Positions 12,051-23,939 of a stretch of 64,000 nucleotides of DNA are shown one piece after another (positions within the stretch are counted from its first letter, which is position 1; the number at the start of each line of letters is the position of its first letter). This DNA comes from Lates calcarifer (taxonomy: Eukaryota > Chordata > Actinopteri > Centropomidae). The notes under the pieces are model-generated. The model worked only from the letters and a program-made list of their open reading frames with translations, made no database searches and was not told the origin of the DNA. The stretch spans positions 10,018,209-10,082,208 of the forward strand of contig NC_066844.1 of assembly GCF_001640805.2 (NCBI RefSeq). The letters run 5' to 3'. The translations under genes and the position numbers were made by a program.

Positions 12051-12350
12051 GTGTGATTCAGGATTCTGATTCTCTCCTGGATCCCTACATTCGCAGCGCC
12101 CATCCCCCTCCTCACCGGCACCAACCGCGGGTTCTAGTGAAACTGACACACAACCACGCCACGGGGTTTCCCTGGTGACCGTGCAGGGGCTCTCTCCTTG
12201 GGCGGCCCTTGCTGCGAAGTCCCGCCTCTCGCCAACGATTCGACAACAATACGTCAGTCTTGTTATACATGAGTTATTCATGTTAGTCATTGGTGAATTA
12301 CAGGGTCGATTATTTTTGCTGTCAACTACGTAACACGGGGCGGTCACTAC
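12050..12350 (-). promoter_or_regulatory. CpG-richer promoter-like patch
   Basis: The GC and CpG content clearly exceeds that of the neighbouring AT-rich DNA. It contains GGGCGG at 12199-12204 (Sp1/KLF type) and a CRE-like TACGTCA near 12250. Together with the donor at 11715 it suggests a minus-strand promoter. Direction and target gene are inferred. Confidence 0.35.
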
Positions 12351-15045
12351 TATGAGGAGGGGTGCGAAAACTCAGTTCCTTTATGATGAGCGTGCGCTGG
12401 TGGCAGACCAAGAGAGGAGCATAAGAGAATGGATGGACTTGGGAGATAATTTGACACCCAACAGAGGATCTGTACCGTCAAAATTTCGGGAAATGGTCGT
12501 TATGAAATTCAAGTGCCACGGAATTAACTTAAAGTCGTTAGTGGAATTATTGTTTTTTATTTGAGGGTTACACTCATTTTTCTACTGTGGAAGGAGCTTT
12601 AATACCAATACATATTAGGAAGCGTTAGCTACATGGGGTCTCTCGGGCCCAGTTCCAGGGACACCAAAGGCAGGGTTAGCCCGCTGGGTCAGCCCCACCT
12701 ACCGGTACGTCAGATTGAGGGAGAACGAGGTGTTGCTCTGGTAGCATTTTGTAAGGGTTGGACAGGGATATTGACCAGGGCTCTTACTCGTCTTATTTCT
12801 GGTCCCTCCTACTTCTGTTCCTGGTGCCGAGTCACTCTCTTCCACAATTACCCCCACGGAAATAGAGACCGACACAACGAAAATACCTCTGTCAGTAGTT
12901 GCTCAGTAAAACCAACATTTCCTTGGAGTTGTACTAGGAGGATTGTCGAAATAATGAGCACCACTTAGCTGTGATGTTTGTCCTTGTTTCTTGAAGGAAA
13001 CAGCGTTATTGCCATAGCCAAACATACACACTGAATTTTCAAACCGAGACGTTATTTTCAATACATACATGTAAATAATCATTTTGACTTGTGGACTGTG
13101 ATATTTATAAACTAATACCCACAATGCCGCCATTGGTCTCTTGTCATGTCATGAGACTAGGGAGGGGACTTCGGATTGGCTGTGGTGACAAATGTCAACG
13201 TCATTTGTTGCAGAGGTCTGACGAGCAATAGGATTCGACACCAGAAAAATTAAATTATTACATTGCGGCTGTGGGGTTTATTAAATAAAATCGAGGCTTT
13301 GAGCTTCAAACGACACGTTCAGCAAGTATAGTGGTGATTCCAAAGTATCTTACACATTTACTTATTGGATGCATATGGAATAAATGTACAGACCCAATAA
13401 TGCAGTGATACGAATGTGGTATATTAGACTTCCTGATGTCACTTATTTTCGATTATTGCGAACAGCTGTAGGCTATCCCTTGACAAATATTTTACGTGCC
13501 GATAGAACGGTAGTAATTTAGCAATCGATGTCATTGCTACGATTACAATTCAATATACTGCAAGACCACGGAGTTACATTTTGTCATGCATCCGTAGGTG
13601 TCAACACAATGTAATTAATCATGAACGAAAAAGTATAAAAGCTAACACTTCGCCCCACAGCAACTGATAACGTCACAGTGACTTGAATTGAATATTTTTG
13701 TGCTTGACGTTAGTTAGTACCTCCTGTACTAACTCCACCACTGTATACATATCATTGAGATTTTTTTCTTAAAATAACGTTAAGTATGCGCTTCTTTTCT
13801 GTTATCTTCTGTGGTTGTATCTATTAGTAAAATCGACCACCAGAATAATTTCCCAGAAAACCTCATGAGGTTAAAAACTGAAGAACAGGTTACAAGACTG
13901 TCATGGCAGGCAGTAGCCATAAACTCACAATACTGCCTCTTACTGTGGTGAAACTGCAGTGTCATAGCCAGTCTGAACCAAGCTCTGCTACATGGCCGTG
14001 TTTGACACTCCTCCATAATGCTTTCACTGCCACTGCTCGAGCATAGTGAAAACACGACTCAAACTGCTTGTTACTTAATGTTTTAATTGTCTCCATAGTC
14101 TGAAGCACTCACACAAATGGCTAATTGACTCGAGAGGTATCAAAGTGTGGACGTTACTAAAATTGACTTAACTTTGGGATTCCAGTGGTCTCTTCAAATA
14201 TACATTTCACATTGCATGCATGACACAGCCAAGATTTCTGATAAAAATAAAATCCTTGACATATAAGCTAAGGATTCTGTGAGACAGCTCAGGCCCACAA
14301 ATATTTGTTAGTGAGAAGACAAACAGCTCACACATTCTTTGTGTATTAGATTATTAGTGTGCAAGGCTATTCACCAAGTCCATAACAATGGGCATACACA
14401 CAATTTGCATTCTCTGTAAGTTGATGAAAAGAATTATTGTAACCTATCCACCCCAGGCAGTCAGAGTGCAAAGTTGGGGCCAACATAGACCTTTACTACA
14501 TGACATTTTTATTCCACAGAATCTCTCGCCCACCATCAAATTCTACTGATAAATACAAAAATTATAATTAGAGTTTTTTTTTTACCTTTTACATAAAGAA
14601 AAAAAATACAACAAAGTCCAGCAGTTGTGCATACTTTTTAGGATGGCACACCACACATTATACAGTATATGGCTCTACCAGGCATATGTATAGAAAATAT
14701 AGCCATCAATAATAAGTAATGTTACTGAGTCTATAGGATAGGGATCTTTGGGAGAATAGTTGCATACAGACACAAAATCATTTAAATGTCAAAAATGAGT
14801 GTTCACATTATCTGTTAATACGTTAACCTTCACTCAGGAGTAGTGAATAATAGGCAAATACTACATCTGCTTTGGGTGTAATTCTAAATACATTATCATT
14901 ATTATTATTATTATTAGTCTTAAGTACATGGCCCATTGAATAAGCAGAACTAAAACATTGGTCAACTACCAATACTACTTGATTTGACTTTGCTATGTCT
15001 GAAAGTGGACCACAAACTAGATGTGTCTAAAAAAATGATTACGAT
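12351..15045. other. Intergenic stretch, no gene seen
   Basis: The open frames near 12352-12564, 12633-12968 and 13780-14055 have no recognisable domains or splice context. A second promoter-like spot has inverted CCAAT boxes (ATTGG at 13131-13135 and 13175-13179). A short ATT/TTA microsatellite lies near 14897-14916. Confidence 0.4.
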
Positions 15046-15051
15046 TTTATT
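15046..15051 (-). terminator. Candidate polyadenylation signal of the UBA-Pth2 gene
   Basis: Plus-strand tttatt reads AATAAA on the minus strand, about 340 bases downstream of the stop codon at 15389. Other weaker variants exist nearby, so the choice is tentative. Confidence 0.35.
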
Positions 15052-15388
15052 AAGACTTAAGTATGTGGCCTGTTACTGAAGAAAGATCACCAGAAAAAGA
15101 AATTTCAACTGCCTTCCTCTCATTCCTTTGTGAAGAACCAGTCTCTTTCTCTCAATGGCTGACTAAGCAGCTCAGACAAAGAATGAAAGGGAAAAAAATG
15201 GCTGAGAGTGTTTGTTTTCTGGTTTTGGGACATGACTTGTTTTCCCTTGTTCTTTAGGTCTTTTTTTTTTTTTAAGGTTGTTACACTCTTGCATGCCAAG
15301 ACTCTCCCTGTTGCTGGGATATTCTGCCCTCTGCTGGTTGCACTGTGGCACTATAAAGCCATGCCTCCCTGTTAAGGGGTTGAGCCCC

Positions 15389-15475
15389 TCAGAGCAGTTT
15401 CAGACTCCCAGTGACATTATTCACCATCTCTTCCTCGCCCATGATGGCCAGGACAGTGCGGGACCCAGCCTCAAC
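15389..15475 (-). CDS. UBA-Pth2 gene, last coding exon
   Basis: Encodes residues 155-182, starting VEAGSRTVLAIMGEEEM and ending VTGSLKLL, then TGA. It parallels the PTRH2 end (GSQTVL...VTGHLKLY). Confidence 0.9.
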   Translation of the reverse strand, partial: VEAGSRTVLAIMGEEEMVNNVTGSLKLL

Positions 15476-18400
15476 CTGCCAAAAACAAGAGGGGTTTGTT
15501 CAGTGTCTCAAGTAATTTAACTGTGAAAAATCAAGTTTATTTTTCACCAAATATATAAATACTAACAATGCAACAATATTTTGGAAATGAGTACTGCTGC
15601 ACAATTCATCAAAAATCAATCATGACCAAAATTTTGGCTTTCTACAATTAAATGAAGATTATCGTCTACATTATGCGTGCTCCACTCAAAAAACTCAGCT
15701 GCTTATCAAATCAAGTACCCCCTTAAACTAATTGTCAGCTACCACAGCTGTGTGCACGACCTGCAGCTCAACAACATAAATCAACGGACAGAACAAGAAT
15801 CAAATGTTTGGAGCTGAAGAGCTAGTCCCTGGAAACAGATCAACATCCATTATTTGGAGGTATTTTGGATTTAGCGTAAGTGATGTTAAGCAAGAACAAA
15901 TCATATGCAGAGAGCATGAGACGTGTCTGTGCTGCAAAGCAACACAGCTAACTTGTTGTTGTTGTAAACTGCTGTAGTAGTCCCAAAGACTGAAACTGAA
16001 ATAATCAATGCAATCACATTTCCTTTGGCCAGAGGTAGGTGTCCAATAAACACTGAGTGAAAGCAGCTCTGTTATATTTCTGGGTAAAAACTTTTGGTAC
16101 AATATAAAATATAATACAAATATTTTGTCCCCAAAATCAATGAATGACATGTGAAAAACAATCATGATCACAATATTGATCAAAATAATTCTGTTTATCA
16201 TTCTGGCCATAATCATGCAGCCGCAAGTACTGGTGCCTCCAAAGACAGTTATACACAGGACGACTTTGAAAATGGCATGTTTCCCTCACCTGGGTAAGGC
16301 CTGCATCTTGGACCAGGTAAGCAGGCAGGCTGAGACTCATGGCCAGGGCCTGCAGTTCCAGTAGATGAGCCACATTGGTGCCCTGGACTACCACCTTCTT
16401 GGCTCTGTGTCAACACCATGCGCATTTACTTTTTTATCATTAATGTAAAGTAAGACTGAATTCATTATTAGGCAATATTATAAATGCTGGCAAAAAATAA
16501 ACAATCACCAAACACTATTAGGAACTCTCACAGACCTGCATTTTCATTTAATTATCCAATCAGCAAATCATGTGGCAGCAGCACAATACATAAATCATGC
16601 AGATACAGGTCAGGAGGTTCTGTTAATGTCCATGTCAAAATTTTGAATGGGAGAAAAAAAATGTGCCTTTTCACATGATTGTGCAAAATGAGCTGATTTG
16701 AGTATTTTGGGAAACTGGTGATCTCCTGGGATTTTTGCTCACAATAGTCTCTAAAGTTAACTCAGAATGGTGTGACAATCAAAAAACATCCAGTGAATGG
16801 TGGCTCTGCAGACAGAAACTCCTCGTTAATAAGTGGATTCAGAGGAGAATAACCAGACTGGTTCAAACTGACAGAAAGGTTATGATAACTCATAATGACT
16901 CCTTACAACTATGGAGAGCAGAAAAGCATCGCAGAGCACATTGAACCCTGATGCTCCTGTCAGAACCAAAACAGGGCAACTGAAGACTGGAAAAACATAG
17001 CCTGTTCTGATGAGCCCAAATTTCTGCCAAAGAACTCAGATGGCAGAGGGGAATTGAGGCACCCAGTATAGCGTTCCTAATAAAGTGCTTGGTGAGTGTA
17101 TATCTGACATTATTTCTGTAGTCAACACTGAAATCAAACACTGTGAACTGAGCAATTCTAGAAACCAAACTTAAAGAATCAAGTTAGAGAGCCCAGAGCA
17201 ATGACGGACACACATGGTGGAGCAACAATTGGAAAAGACGCTTTAGATATGGACACTGCAATGTTAAGACTTTTTAAGATTATTACTGTTTATAATTTTC
17301 AAATTACTAAATTGTAAAGTCCATTCCTCATAACTCTTATTCTTTCCTTGAATTATTTGTTGCTAAATGTGTGATCACTAAGACTGACATCAGAAAGATT
17401 TACAAATGAAATTACAAATGAAAATCTGACCATATAAAGTAAACTAATTTAGCCAATTTATTGATGTCAAAAGTAGGTGTTTTTTAAACAAGATATATAT
17501 CAAATGCATGAATTCTCAGAGCATCTTCTTCAAACTTACCCACTGTGGTCCCACTTCCAGGCCATCTCTCTCCAGCTGTTCTTCTCCTGTAGGGTCTGGT
17601 ACAATCCTACAGCAGCATGGCCAACCTGGGCTGCCACCTGCAGAGACACACAGCAAAATTCACATTTTAACAGCAATATGTCAATCTGTGCTGAAAATAG
17701 CCTCTATGTTTTGTTTGTGACCAAGTTCAAATTAAGTTACACACTGAGTTTGAAAACATAACAGTTTTTTGTTTAGAATGCAATATCAACCCAAAAATAA
17801 ATGAAACCCCTTCCTACTCAGACCACAGAATCTGGTAGGCATTAATTATTGCAAGAACCTACAAAACTAAACACTAATGCAAATTTAAGAGAAGCTTAGT
17901 GAAATAGGTGAGCATAAAGTAGCTTCACGCCACTGAGCTGAAAAAGAAGCAGAGCTACAAAGTTCTTTCTCTTATTTTTTGTGAGTTGAGCTGCAAATCA
18001 CGACTGAGCAATTGTAAAATACATAAACAGTTGCTTCTGGATGGATCCTGTATTCGAACACAGTATGTATCCCACACTTTCCACAATGACACCACAGGAC
18101 TTACCTTTCCAACACCCATGGCAAGGTCCATGTTCACCACAAACACCATCTTGAACATGAGGTCATCGTCTCCCTCCTGGAGGAGAGTGGAAAAAAAGAG
18201 ACACTGAGATTTGGTTTTGGACAAACTTCACAAGGTCTAATGTACCAAGGTGTACCTGTGGGGACTAAGGCTAGCTTATGGGCACCTCATTCTCCAGCTT
18301 GTTGAAGTAGTACATGGCCGCCTCCTCAGCAGACACATTCCGAGTGTGCAGAAGTGCCTGAAGTTGTGAGAAACAACAAAAAAGGAAAGAGAACAAAGCA

Positions 18401-21020
18401 GTGAATTATAGAGTGATCACACCCGCCATAATTGTATTGAATTTCTGTAGCTACAGTAACAACAGTTTGCTAACACACAACCTAGATGCTCTGACAGGTT
18501 CGCTCTGTATTTAATATTTGTCCTTACAACATTTACACAGGTTTTTAAAGACAGGAAGACCTGATGACAAAGTTTGTGAGCACAGTGGGACTGATGCATA
18601 ATGTGAAATGCTATGCCAGGTAAAGTTACCTTCTTTATTAGCTTAGTTACAAATCTAAAGGCCTGTCTTCACTCACTGTAGTTTTGTGGAAATAATCTAA
18701 ACTCATTCTCACTAGTTCCTGGTATTGACGAGCTTTTGAGAACACAGGTCAGCAAAGGAGTAAGTGAGATTTGAATTGAGTTTTTAAATGAAAATGGCAA
18801 AAATTCTTCTTTCCTCACAATATTTTCATTCACATATTACATTAGGTGTTATTGTCATGGTGTTCTGTTGGCCAGTTACGAGTGCATAAAAGTAACAGTG
18901 GGTCTGTTTTTAAACTTTTTGAAGGGCACTTGCAGGCAAAAAACTGAGAAGCCCAAAAATTGGAATTATGTAGGACTGAGGACTGATTCTCCATATTGGG
19001 ATTATGTTAAACTGGACACAAATTGTAAAATGTTTGTGTTTTTGTTCTGTTATCGCTATCATATTTGTTGTATTTAACTTCTGAACGCAATAAACACAAA
19101 TATTCATGTCATGTTCTGTTGAGCCTGTAGAGTGAAGAAGTAGAAACATATCAAGATCACAACCAACCATTTGTCATATCATGTATTTATTATACATTTT
19201 TCCACAAACCTAATCATACAATTAAAAAAAAAAAAAAAATACAGGTGTTGGGGGCCTGGCCTCAGCTCAATGTCAGAGAGCATTTCCCTGAATCTCTGGC
19301 AGACACATCAGGTTGGCTGACCCAGGACAATGTGTGGTGTGGCTGTATGGTCTCCAGGTGATGAGGATTGTGGGTTAAATGACATGATTGGGTCCCTTAT
19401 CAGACAGTGATGCTTCAGTTGAGATTCATCAAGGTTCAGGTCCTGAATTCCCTCCCGAAAAGAGGAAATGGTGAACATAACATTTCATTAGTGGTCCAAC
19501 ATTAAACTTTATTATGACAATCTTAAGTTGCTGTCACATTACGTGTGGACCCAGTGTTAATCTAGATACTGTATATTGAACAATATTGTATGTATACTGA
19601 TGTAATATGGGCCTTAGTTCATAGGAGATGTAGCTATAGGTTGGCAGGTTTTAGACTGCCTCTGCCGGCTACTCTCCCTCTTCCATAGCCTAGCTCTTTA
19701 AGAACAGAGCTAGACCAAGAGAATATTTAAATGGAAATAAAATTAAAGATAATTACCATCCAAACTCGCTATAAAAAGATTTTACATGGTTACATTCTTT
19801 CCCTTGGAATTCCATGTCTTTGCCGGTGTAACATTACTCTGCGATGTGCTGAACTGTGCAATTACACCATAGTAAGAGACAAATCTAAATGATGCCATGT
19901 TTTTTTCTTCCTTGTTCTTCTATAATTATCAACAAACAAAGTAGCGCCATGTATCACTGACAGTAGATTAAATTACTGTTATAGTTGAGGTTGAAGCAAT
20001 AATGTTACGGATACATAGGCTAAACTAACCCTGGGTTTAGACCTTAGCTTCAACATGTATTGTCACTGGCACAGTACTATCATATGCTACCTGCATTTCT
20101 GTAGAATTAGAAACTCTTTCCCCTTATTGTCGCTAACTTACCCGTGGGCTGCAGACACTCTGGATCTCACCACTTCCTTCTTCGGTCAGTTGTTAGTGCT
20201 GGTTTTCACGGCGATACAAATTTGTGAATGTAGGGGGTGGAGCTTCTGAAGGAGCTCTGACAGGACAGGTGCATTTGTTAAGCTGCTGAGTTCAAATATC
20301 AATTTGAAATTTCTCCAGGATGCCTTAGTCTGTCTTTAATAGACAATTATTGTTTGGGATATTCAATTAGATGGTGGTTTTGAGGTGTTGGTTGTATCAA
20401 ATAAGTCCTTATCTTGACTTATTTGATTTTAATATTACTCTGACTATGAAAAGCTACATCCTGATGCTGTATGCTGGACCCATGTCAAAAATACCTCTGA
20501 GTTGTGGTTAGGCCATTTTAGGACAAGGATTTTTAGGATTTGGTTGTAGAGTTTAAAACCTGTCAGACTGTTGTCGTGTGTGTGAACTGTGAGGAAGCTA
20601 AAAAAAAGTGTAACGACTTGTTAACTGTAATTTTGTGAGTCGAACCAGGGTCTCTACATTGAATAGTGGACTTTTGGGGGGCAGCTCTAGTCAAGATATC
20701 ATTAAACTAGTGTGTAACTGGTTAAAATTATAAAATCTGGCTGATGAGGTAACCATATTTATATTATTTTGTAGCATTTGCCATCATGTCTACTATACCA
20801 CAGCTTTCAGAAAGATACTGGGAAGAACATTTCCAGTCATAAATATTATTGGACTCTGATGTAAATGTAGCCTAAACACTGAAACAAGCTGCCCACTCTG
20901 AGTGTACTGTCCCACCTGTTTGGCTGCCTCCTCTGGGATGTCCAGCTCTCTGAGCTGCTGCAGAAACACAGGGTTGACATCCTGAGAGTCTGCATCTGAG
21001 CCTGACTGCTCTGGCTCCAT
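15389..21020 (-). CDS. UBA domain-peptidyl-tRNA hydrolase 2 (Pth2) fusion protein
   Basis: This is a complete 182-residue protein from six coding exons on the minus strand: 20916-21020, 18286-18357, 18105-18176, 17540-17637, 16290-16404, 15389-15475. All junctions keep frame. Residues 13-58 resemble a UBA domain (NPVFLQQLRELDIPEEAAKQ, then a second half ending YYFNKLENE). Residues 64-182 are a Pth2 domain, which frees peptides from peptidyl-tRNA. The family motifs are present: MGVGK ending at K83, AAQVGHAAV with H90, LVQDAGLTQ with D149, and the C-terminal VTGSLKLL. Human PTRH2 carries a membrane/mitochondrial leader instead of a UBA domain, so this is a distinct architecture. No signal or membrane segment is visible, which suggests a cytosolic protein. 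The start at 21018-21020 is the first ATG after the exon 2 acceptor. The exact paralogue name is not known to me. Confidence 0.88.
15597..16224. mobile_element. hAT-like non-autonomous element in the UBA-Pth2 gene
   Basis: It lies in the intron between the last two coding exons. The ends read CTGCACAATTCATC and, in reverse complement, GCGGCTGCATGATTAT, a shared CTGCA(C/T)(A/G)ATT core. Flanks are GAGTACTG (15589-15596) and AAGTACTG (16225-16232), a 7/8 match to an 8-bp duplication. The right end is 65 bases from the exon 5 donor. No transposase is encoded. Confidence 0.6.
16290..16404 (-). CDS. UBA-Pth2 gene, coding exon 5
   Basis: Encodes residues 116-154 (AKKVVVQGTNVAHLLELQAL... to LVQDAGLTQ). 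The closing QDAGLTQ contains the conserved aspartate and threonine of Pth2. The donor is CAG|GTGAGG. Confidence 0.9.
16484..17101 (+). mobile_element. Tc1-like transposon, decayed and internally deleted
   Basis: Contains recognisable pieces of a common teleost Tc1 family: CTGATCTCCTGGGATTTT-type, CAGAATGGTGTGACAATCAA, AGCAGAAAAGCATCGCAGA and the end CTAATAAAGTGC.TGGTGAGTGTA. The 5' terminal repeat and most of the catalytic half are gone, and the frame has several stops. It sits in the intron between coding exons 4 and 5 of the UBA-Pth2 gene. Confidence 0.75.
17540..17637 (-). CDS. UBA-Pth2 gene, coding exon 4
   Basis: Encodes residues 84-116 (VAAQVGHAAVGLYQTLQEKN... to DHSG), including H90, which matches the conserved histidine of the family's AAQCSHA motif. 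The donor is GG|GTAAGT. Confidence 0.9.
18105..18176 (-). CDS. UBA-Pth2 gene, coding exon 3
   Basis: Encodes residues 60-83, starting EGDDDLMFKMVFVVNMDLAM and ending at the catalytic-region lysine of GVGK. The acceptor has a long T/C tract; the donor is AAG|GTAAGT. Confidence 0.9.
18286..18357 (-). CDS. UBA-Pth2 gene, coding exon 2
   Basis: Encodes residues 36-59 (ALLHTRNVSAEEAAMYYFNK...), the last two UBA helices. The acceptor is clean (CTTCAG), but the donor GAG|GTGCCC is weak. The frame into the next exon supports this site. Confidence 0.85.
18358..20915. other. Large intron of the UBA-Pth2 gene
   Basis: This intron splits the UBA domain. I see an A run near 19226-19240 but no recognisable transposon or nested gene. 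Confidence 0.5.
20916..21020 (-). CDS. UBA-Pth2 gene, first coding exon
   Basis: Encodes residues 1-35, from MEPEQSGSDADSQ to EEAAKQ. The acceptor TTTTTGCAG lies six bases before the ATG; the donor is CAG|GTGGGA. It carries the first UBA helix and the MEL/LDI-type loop. Confidence 0.88.
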
Positions 21021-21349
21021 TCTTGACTGCAAAAAGAAAAATAGTAACAATGAACACCCCATGCAGCACAAACCCACATGAACCCATATGATAGTAGGTG
21101 GTAGTAATATGCATTTGTATGCCTTCACCAGACTCACATAAAACAGATCTCAATGTTAGGCATGCTCCTGAATGCATGCGAGTTACCAATCAGTGAATGG
21201 CATATTAGCACAAACATTACAAGCTAATGGAAAAACTGAGATACACATGAGGGTTTAAATTAAATTAATGCTCCAAGGAAGAGGCAGGAAATTAAAGTTA
21301 ACTGAAGCAGATGTCTGACACCTCAGGATTTTAAGTACTACTGCTGACC

Positions 21350-22240
21350 ACTGCTGATCTTCAGACAGACATGAATGCTTCTAGATCAGAGTCTGGGAAA
21401 GTCTCTAGAATGACCATAAGCAGATAACTGAGGGAACAAGGCTTAAAGGGAAGAATAGCTGCTAAGAAGCCATTATTGAAGCCTGCATACATCCAGATAT
21501 GTCTCAGATTTGCCAGGGAGCACAAACACTGACTGGACTGTTGATGACTGAAAGAATCCAAGTTTCAACTCTTCGGTCAGCATCGTCATATTTATGTCCA
21601 CAGAAGAGCTGGAGAACGTTTTCATGCCAGATGCATTGCACCCACAGTTAAACATGGTCGAGATTCCATTATGGTATTGGGTCCCATTTGTGGAAACGGT
21701 GTGGGCAATGAGGAAATTGACAGTATCACAAACAAGGACGTCTACCAGAACATCATGGAATCCCTTCTGGACTGAATCTGATTTGTTGTGGGTTCATATA
21801 CCAACAAGACAATGACCCCAAGCATACTTCAAAGATGTGCAGAGACTATTTGACCAACAAAAAGGAATCTGGTTTACTGGAACTGATGGACTGGCCAAGT
21901 CAAAGTCCTGATTTGAATCCTATTGAACAAATCTGGGATTTAGCTTCATCTAAAGCAGATCTGTGGGAACAGCTAGAAACTATGTGGAGCTCAATAACAA
22001 GAGAGACTGTCAAAAATTACATAAAAACAATGCCAGCAAGAATGCAAGGCCAAAGTAGGCCATACAAAATATAAAGTTTTTTGGTTATTATGTGTGAAAA
22101 AGGACTATTGTTTCAGTTTGTTATTCGCCAAATAAACAACAATAACATTTTTAGTTTTAAACAAGTTTTTGAAAGATTTTTAAAATATTAATCTTTTCTC
22201 GTTTTATGATGGTGGTCTAATAAATTTGCTAAGCACTGTA
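21350..22240 (+). mobile_element. Tc1-like transposon, 5'-truncated
   Basis: The right end keeps a Tc1-type terminus (GGTCTAATAAATTTGCTAAGCACTGTA). Upstream is a partly open transposase frame: QDNDPKHTSK near 21803-21832 and [12 protein letters not shown] near 21904-21942, the last two catalytic-region motifs of the Tc1 DDE domain. The matching left terminal repeat is absent and the N-terminal half is frame-shifted. It lies in the first intron of the UBA-Pth2 gene. Confidence 0.8.
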
Positions 22241-22702
22241 CATTTCACAGCAAGACCGTTTATAAAAATTTTATGAAGTGTGACTCGACGTTATCTTCGT
22301 GTGCGCCGAGGGTATATGAGCATAACTAAACATAACAACACAATTACAAACAACCACGAACTTAGATATCAACGTAACCTGTCTAAAGACTCATAAAGCT
22401 GACTAGTCCTGCCCAAGTGACGGCTGTTAGCTCACCAGCTACTTAACACTCCATTAAAGTTACCATCAAAAACAATGCAGCTAAGGCTAACAAAGTTAGC
22501 TTCCGTTTCTACTGCTAGGCTATTTCAGTAAGGATACAAATTACAAATTGCATTAAGATGCTTTGCGTTTATGCTTACGTGACAATTAATTCAGCCATTT
22601 TTGATCTACAGCTGTGGTTATAAAACTAGCTAACATTAGCCTTAACCGCTACCGTTAACTGAACAAGCTTCAGTCCTGCAAGTTAGCTTGTGGTTAGCTT
22701 AC

Positions 22703-22870
22703 CTGTTCTGTTCAGCTAGCCCGACAGAGTAAACAACGGCGGTGATTTCCTTGCGGTTTCTCTAAATCGTAATTTTCACCCGTGAAGGGGTAGTTTCTGA
22801 TTGAATGTGTAATTGCATTCAGTGGGATTCCCGTCTCGTACTGTTATGAGAGCTACGCCATTTGAACCCG
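22703..22870 (-). other. Untranslated first exon and core promoter of the UBA-Pth2 gene
   Basis: On the minus strand GCTGAACAGAACAG is followed by the good donor GTAAGCTAAC (plus-strand position 22702). No ATG-initiated frame links to exon 2, whose own ATG starts the protein. The start site is not visible; the right limit is approximate. Confidence 0.5.
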
Positions 22871-22887
22871 TTAGTTTGCTAGAATAG

Positions 22888-23275
22888 GGTGCTACTAGTG
22901 ATGTTACGTCTGACACTGAAGCCCCGAGGCCTGCGTCGCGCAAAGGGGGCGTGTCTAAATGAAGCCTGTGTCGAGGCCCGTATCATTTTTCAGAATATCA
23001 CATGGACAAAGACAAACGAGGCCCTGTTTCTCTGAATTCACGTGACTGTCTCGTTATGTGATTCGAGTTGCTGAAAACGGCGCGGGAAATACAGGAAGTT
23101 TTCTGCATGATCTGAGGCGATTCTGAGGATCGTTACGTGCAGGAGATTGATTGACAGCAGAAAATGGAGCCGCCAAAAAGGCGAAGGACATCAGCAGTTT
23201 GGGAGGATTTTGACATGATATCTCCCAATAAGATAAAGGCTGGGCTGGGGAAGTTATATCAAAGAAAATGAATCA
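22888..23275 (+). mobile_element. hAT-family relic with degenerate BED-finger ORF
   Basis: CG-rich sequence just upstream of the UBA-Pth2 first exon. From 23164 an ATG opens a 35-codon frame, MEPPKRRRTSAVWEDFDMIS then PNKIKAGLGKLYQRK and TGA. The SAVWxxF core and PNKIK resemble the start of BED zinc fingers found in hAT transposases and ZBED genes, but the cysteine pair expected after NKIK is lacking. The left border is guessed from a TAGTGATG-like terminus; the right border was not found. Confidence 0.5.
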
Positions 23276-23329
23276 CCTGAGCCCGAAACACAGTCAAAAC
23301 ACTTTTATTCCTGAATAAGAATCAATAAC

Positions 23330-23770
23330 TTGCCCAATCTCAGTTATGTCCCAGTCACACAGGATGCAGGCAAAAATAATCCCATGATTAATTTTTATTG
23401 ATCAATTGACCTCATGGACAGTGCAGCAAACAGAAGAAACCTAAATCAGATCCCCCTCCTCATCCCCCCTTTTCCTTTAAAACAGCTCTAGTTCTCCTCA
23501 GTACACCTGTACTTAGGTACTTTATTCCAGCATCTTGGAGAAGTTGCCTCAGTTCCTCTGTGGATTCAGGCTGTCTCAGTGTCCTCGGTTTTTTCATGTA
23601 ATTCCAGACTGACTCTGTGATGTTGACATCAGGGCTCTGTGGGGATCAGACCATCTACTGCAGGACTTCTTGTTCTTCTTGTCTCTGAGGACAGAGGATA
23701 GTTCTTTATAATGTTGACTGTGTGTTTGGACTCATTGTCCTGCTGCAGATTTAATCTTCGGCATCTAATT
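23330..23770 (-). mobile_element. Tc1-like transposon fragment
   Basis: Phrases such as CCAGACTGACTCTGTGATGT, AGGGCTCTGTGGGGATCAGA and GGACTCATTGTCCTGCTGCA match the reverse complement of Tc1-type transposase coding sequence. No intact frame or terminal repeats remain. Confidence 0.6.
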
Positions 23771-23939
23771 AGTCCTGCACGCTTTGTGCTACAGAAACAG
23801 TTGAGGTATCAAAATGTTCAGGACATGTGTGCTTGTATACAACTTTGCTGCTGCTCTTTAAAAACACTCAACTTTGCAAGTTTACTAGTCTGGCATACGT
23901 GCATGCACAGACTCCATTTTTGGCTTAAAATGTTGCCAA

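Noticed and set aside
12352..12968. Plus-strand frames near the 12-kb promoter patch
   Set aside because: No domain, no splice context and a skewed composition typical of chance frames in GC-richer DNA.
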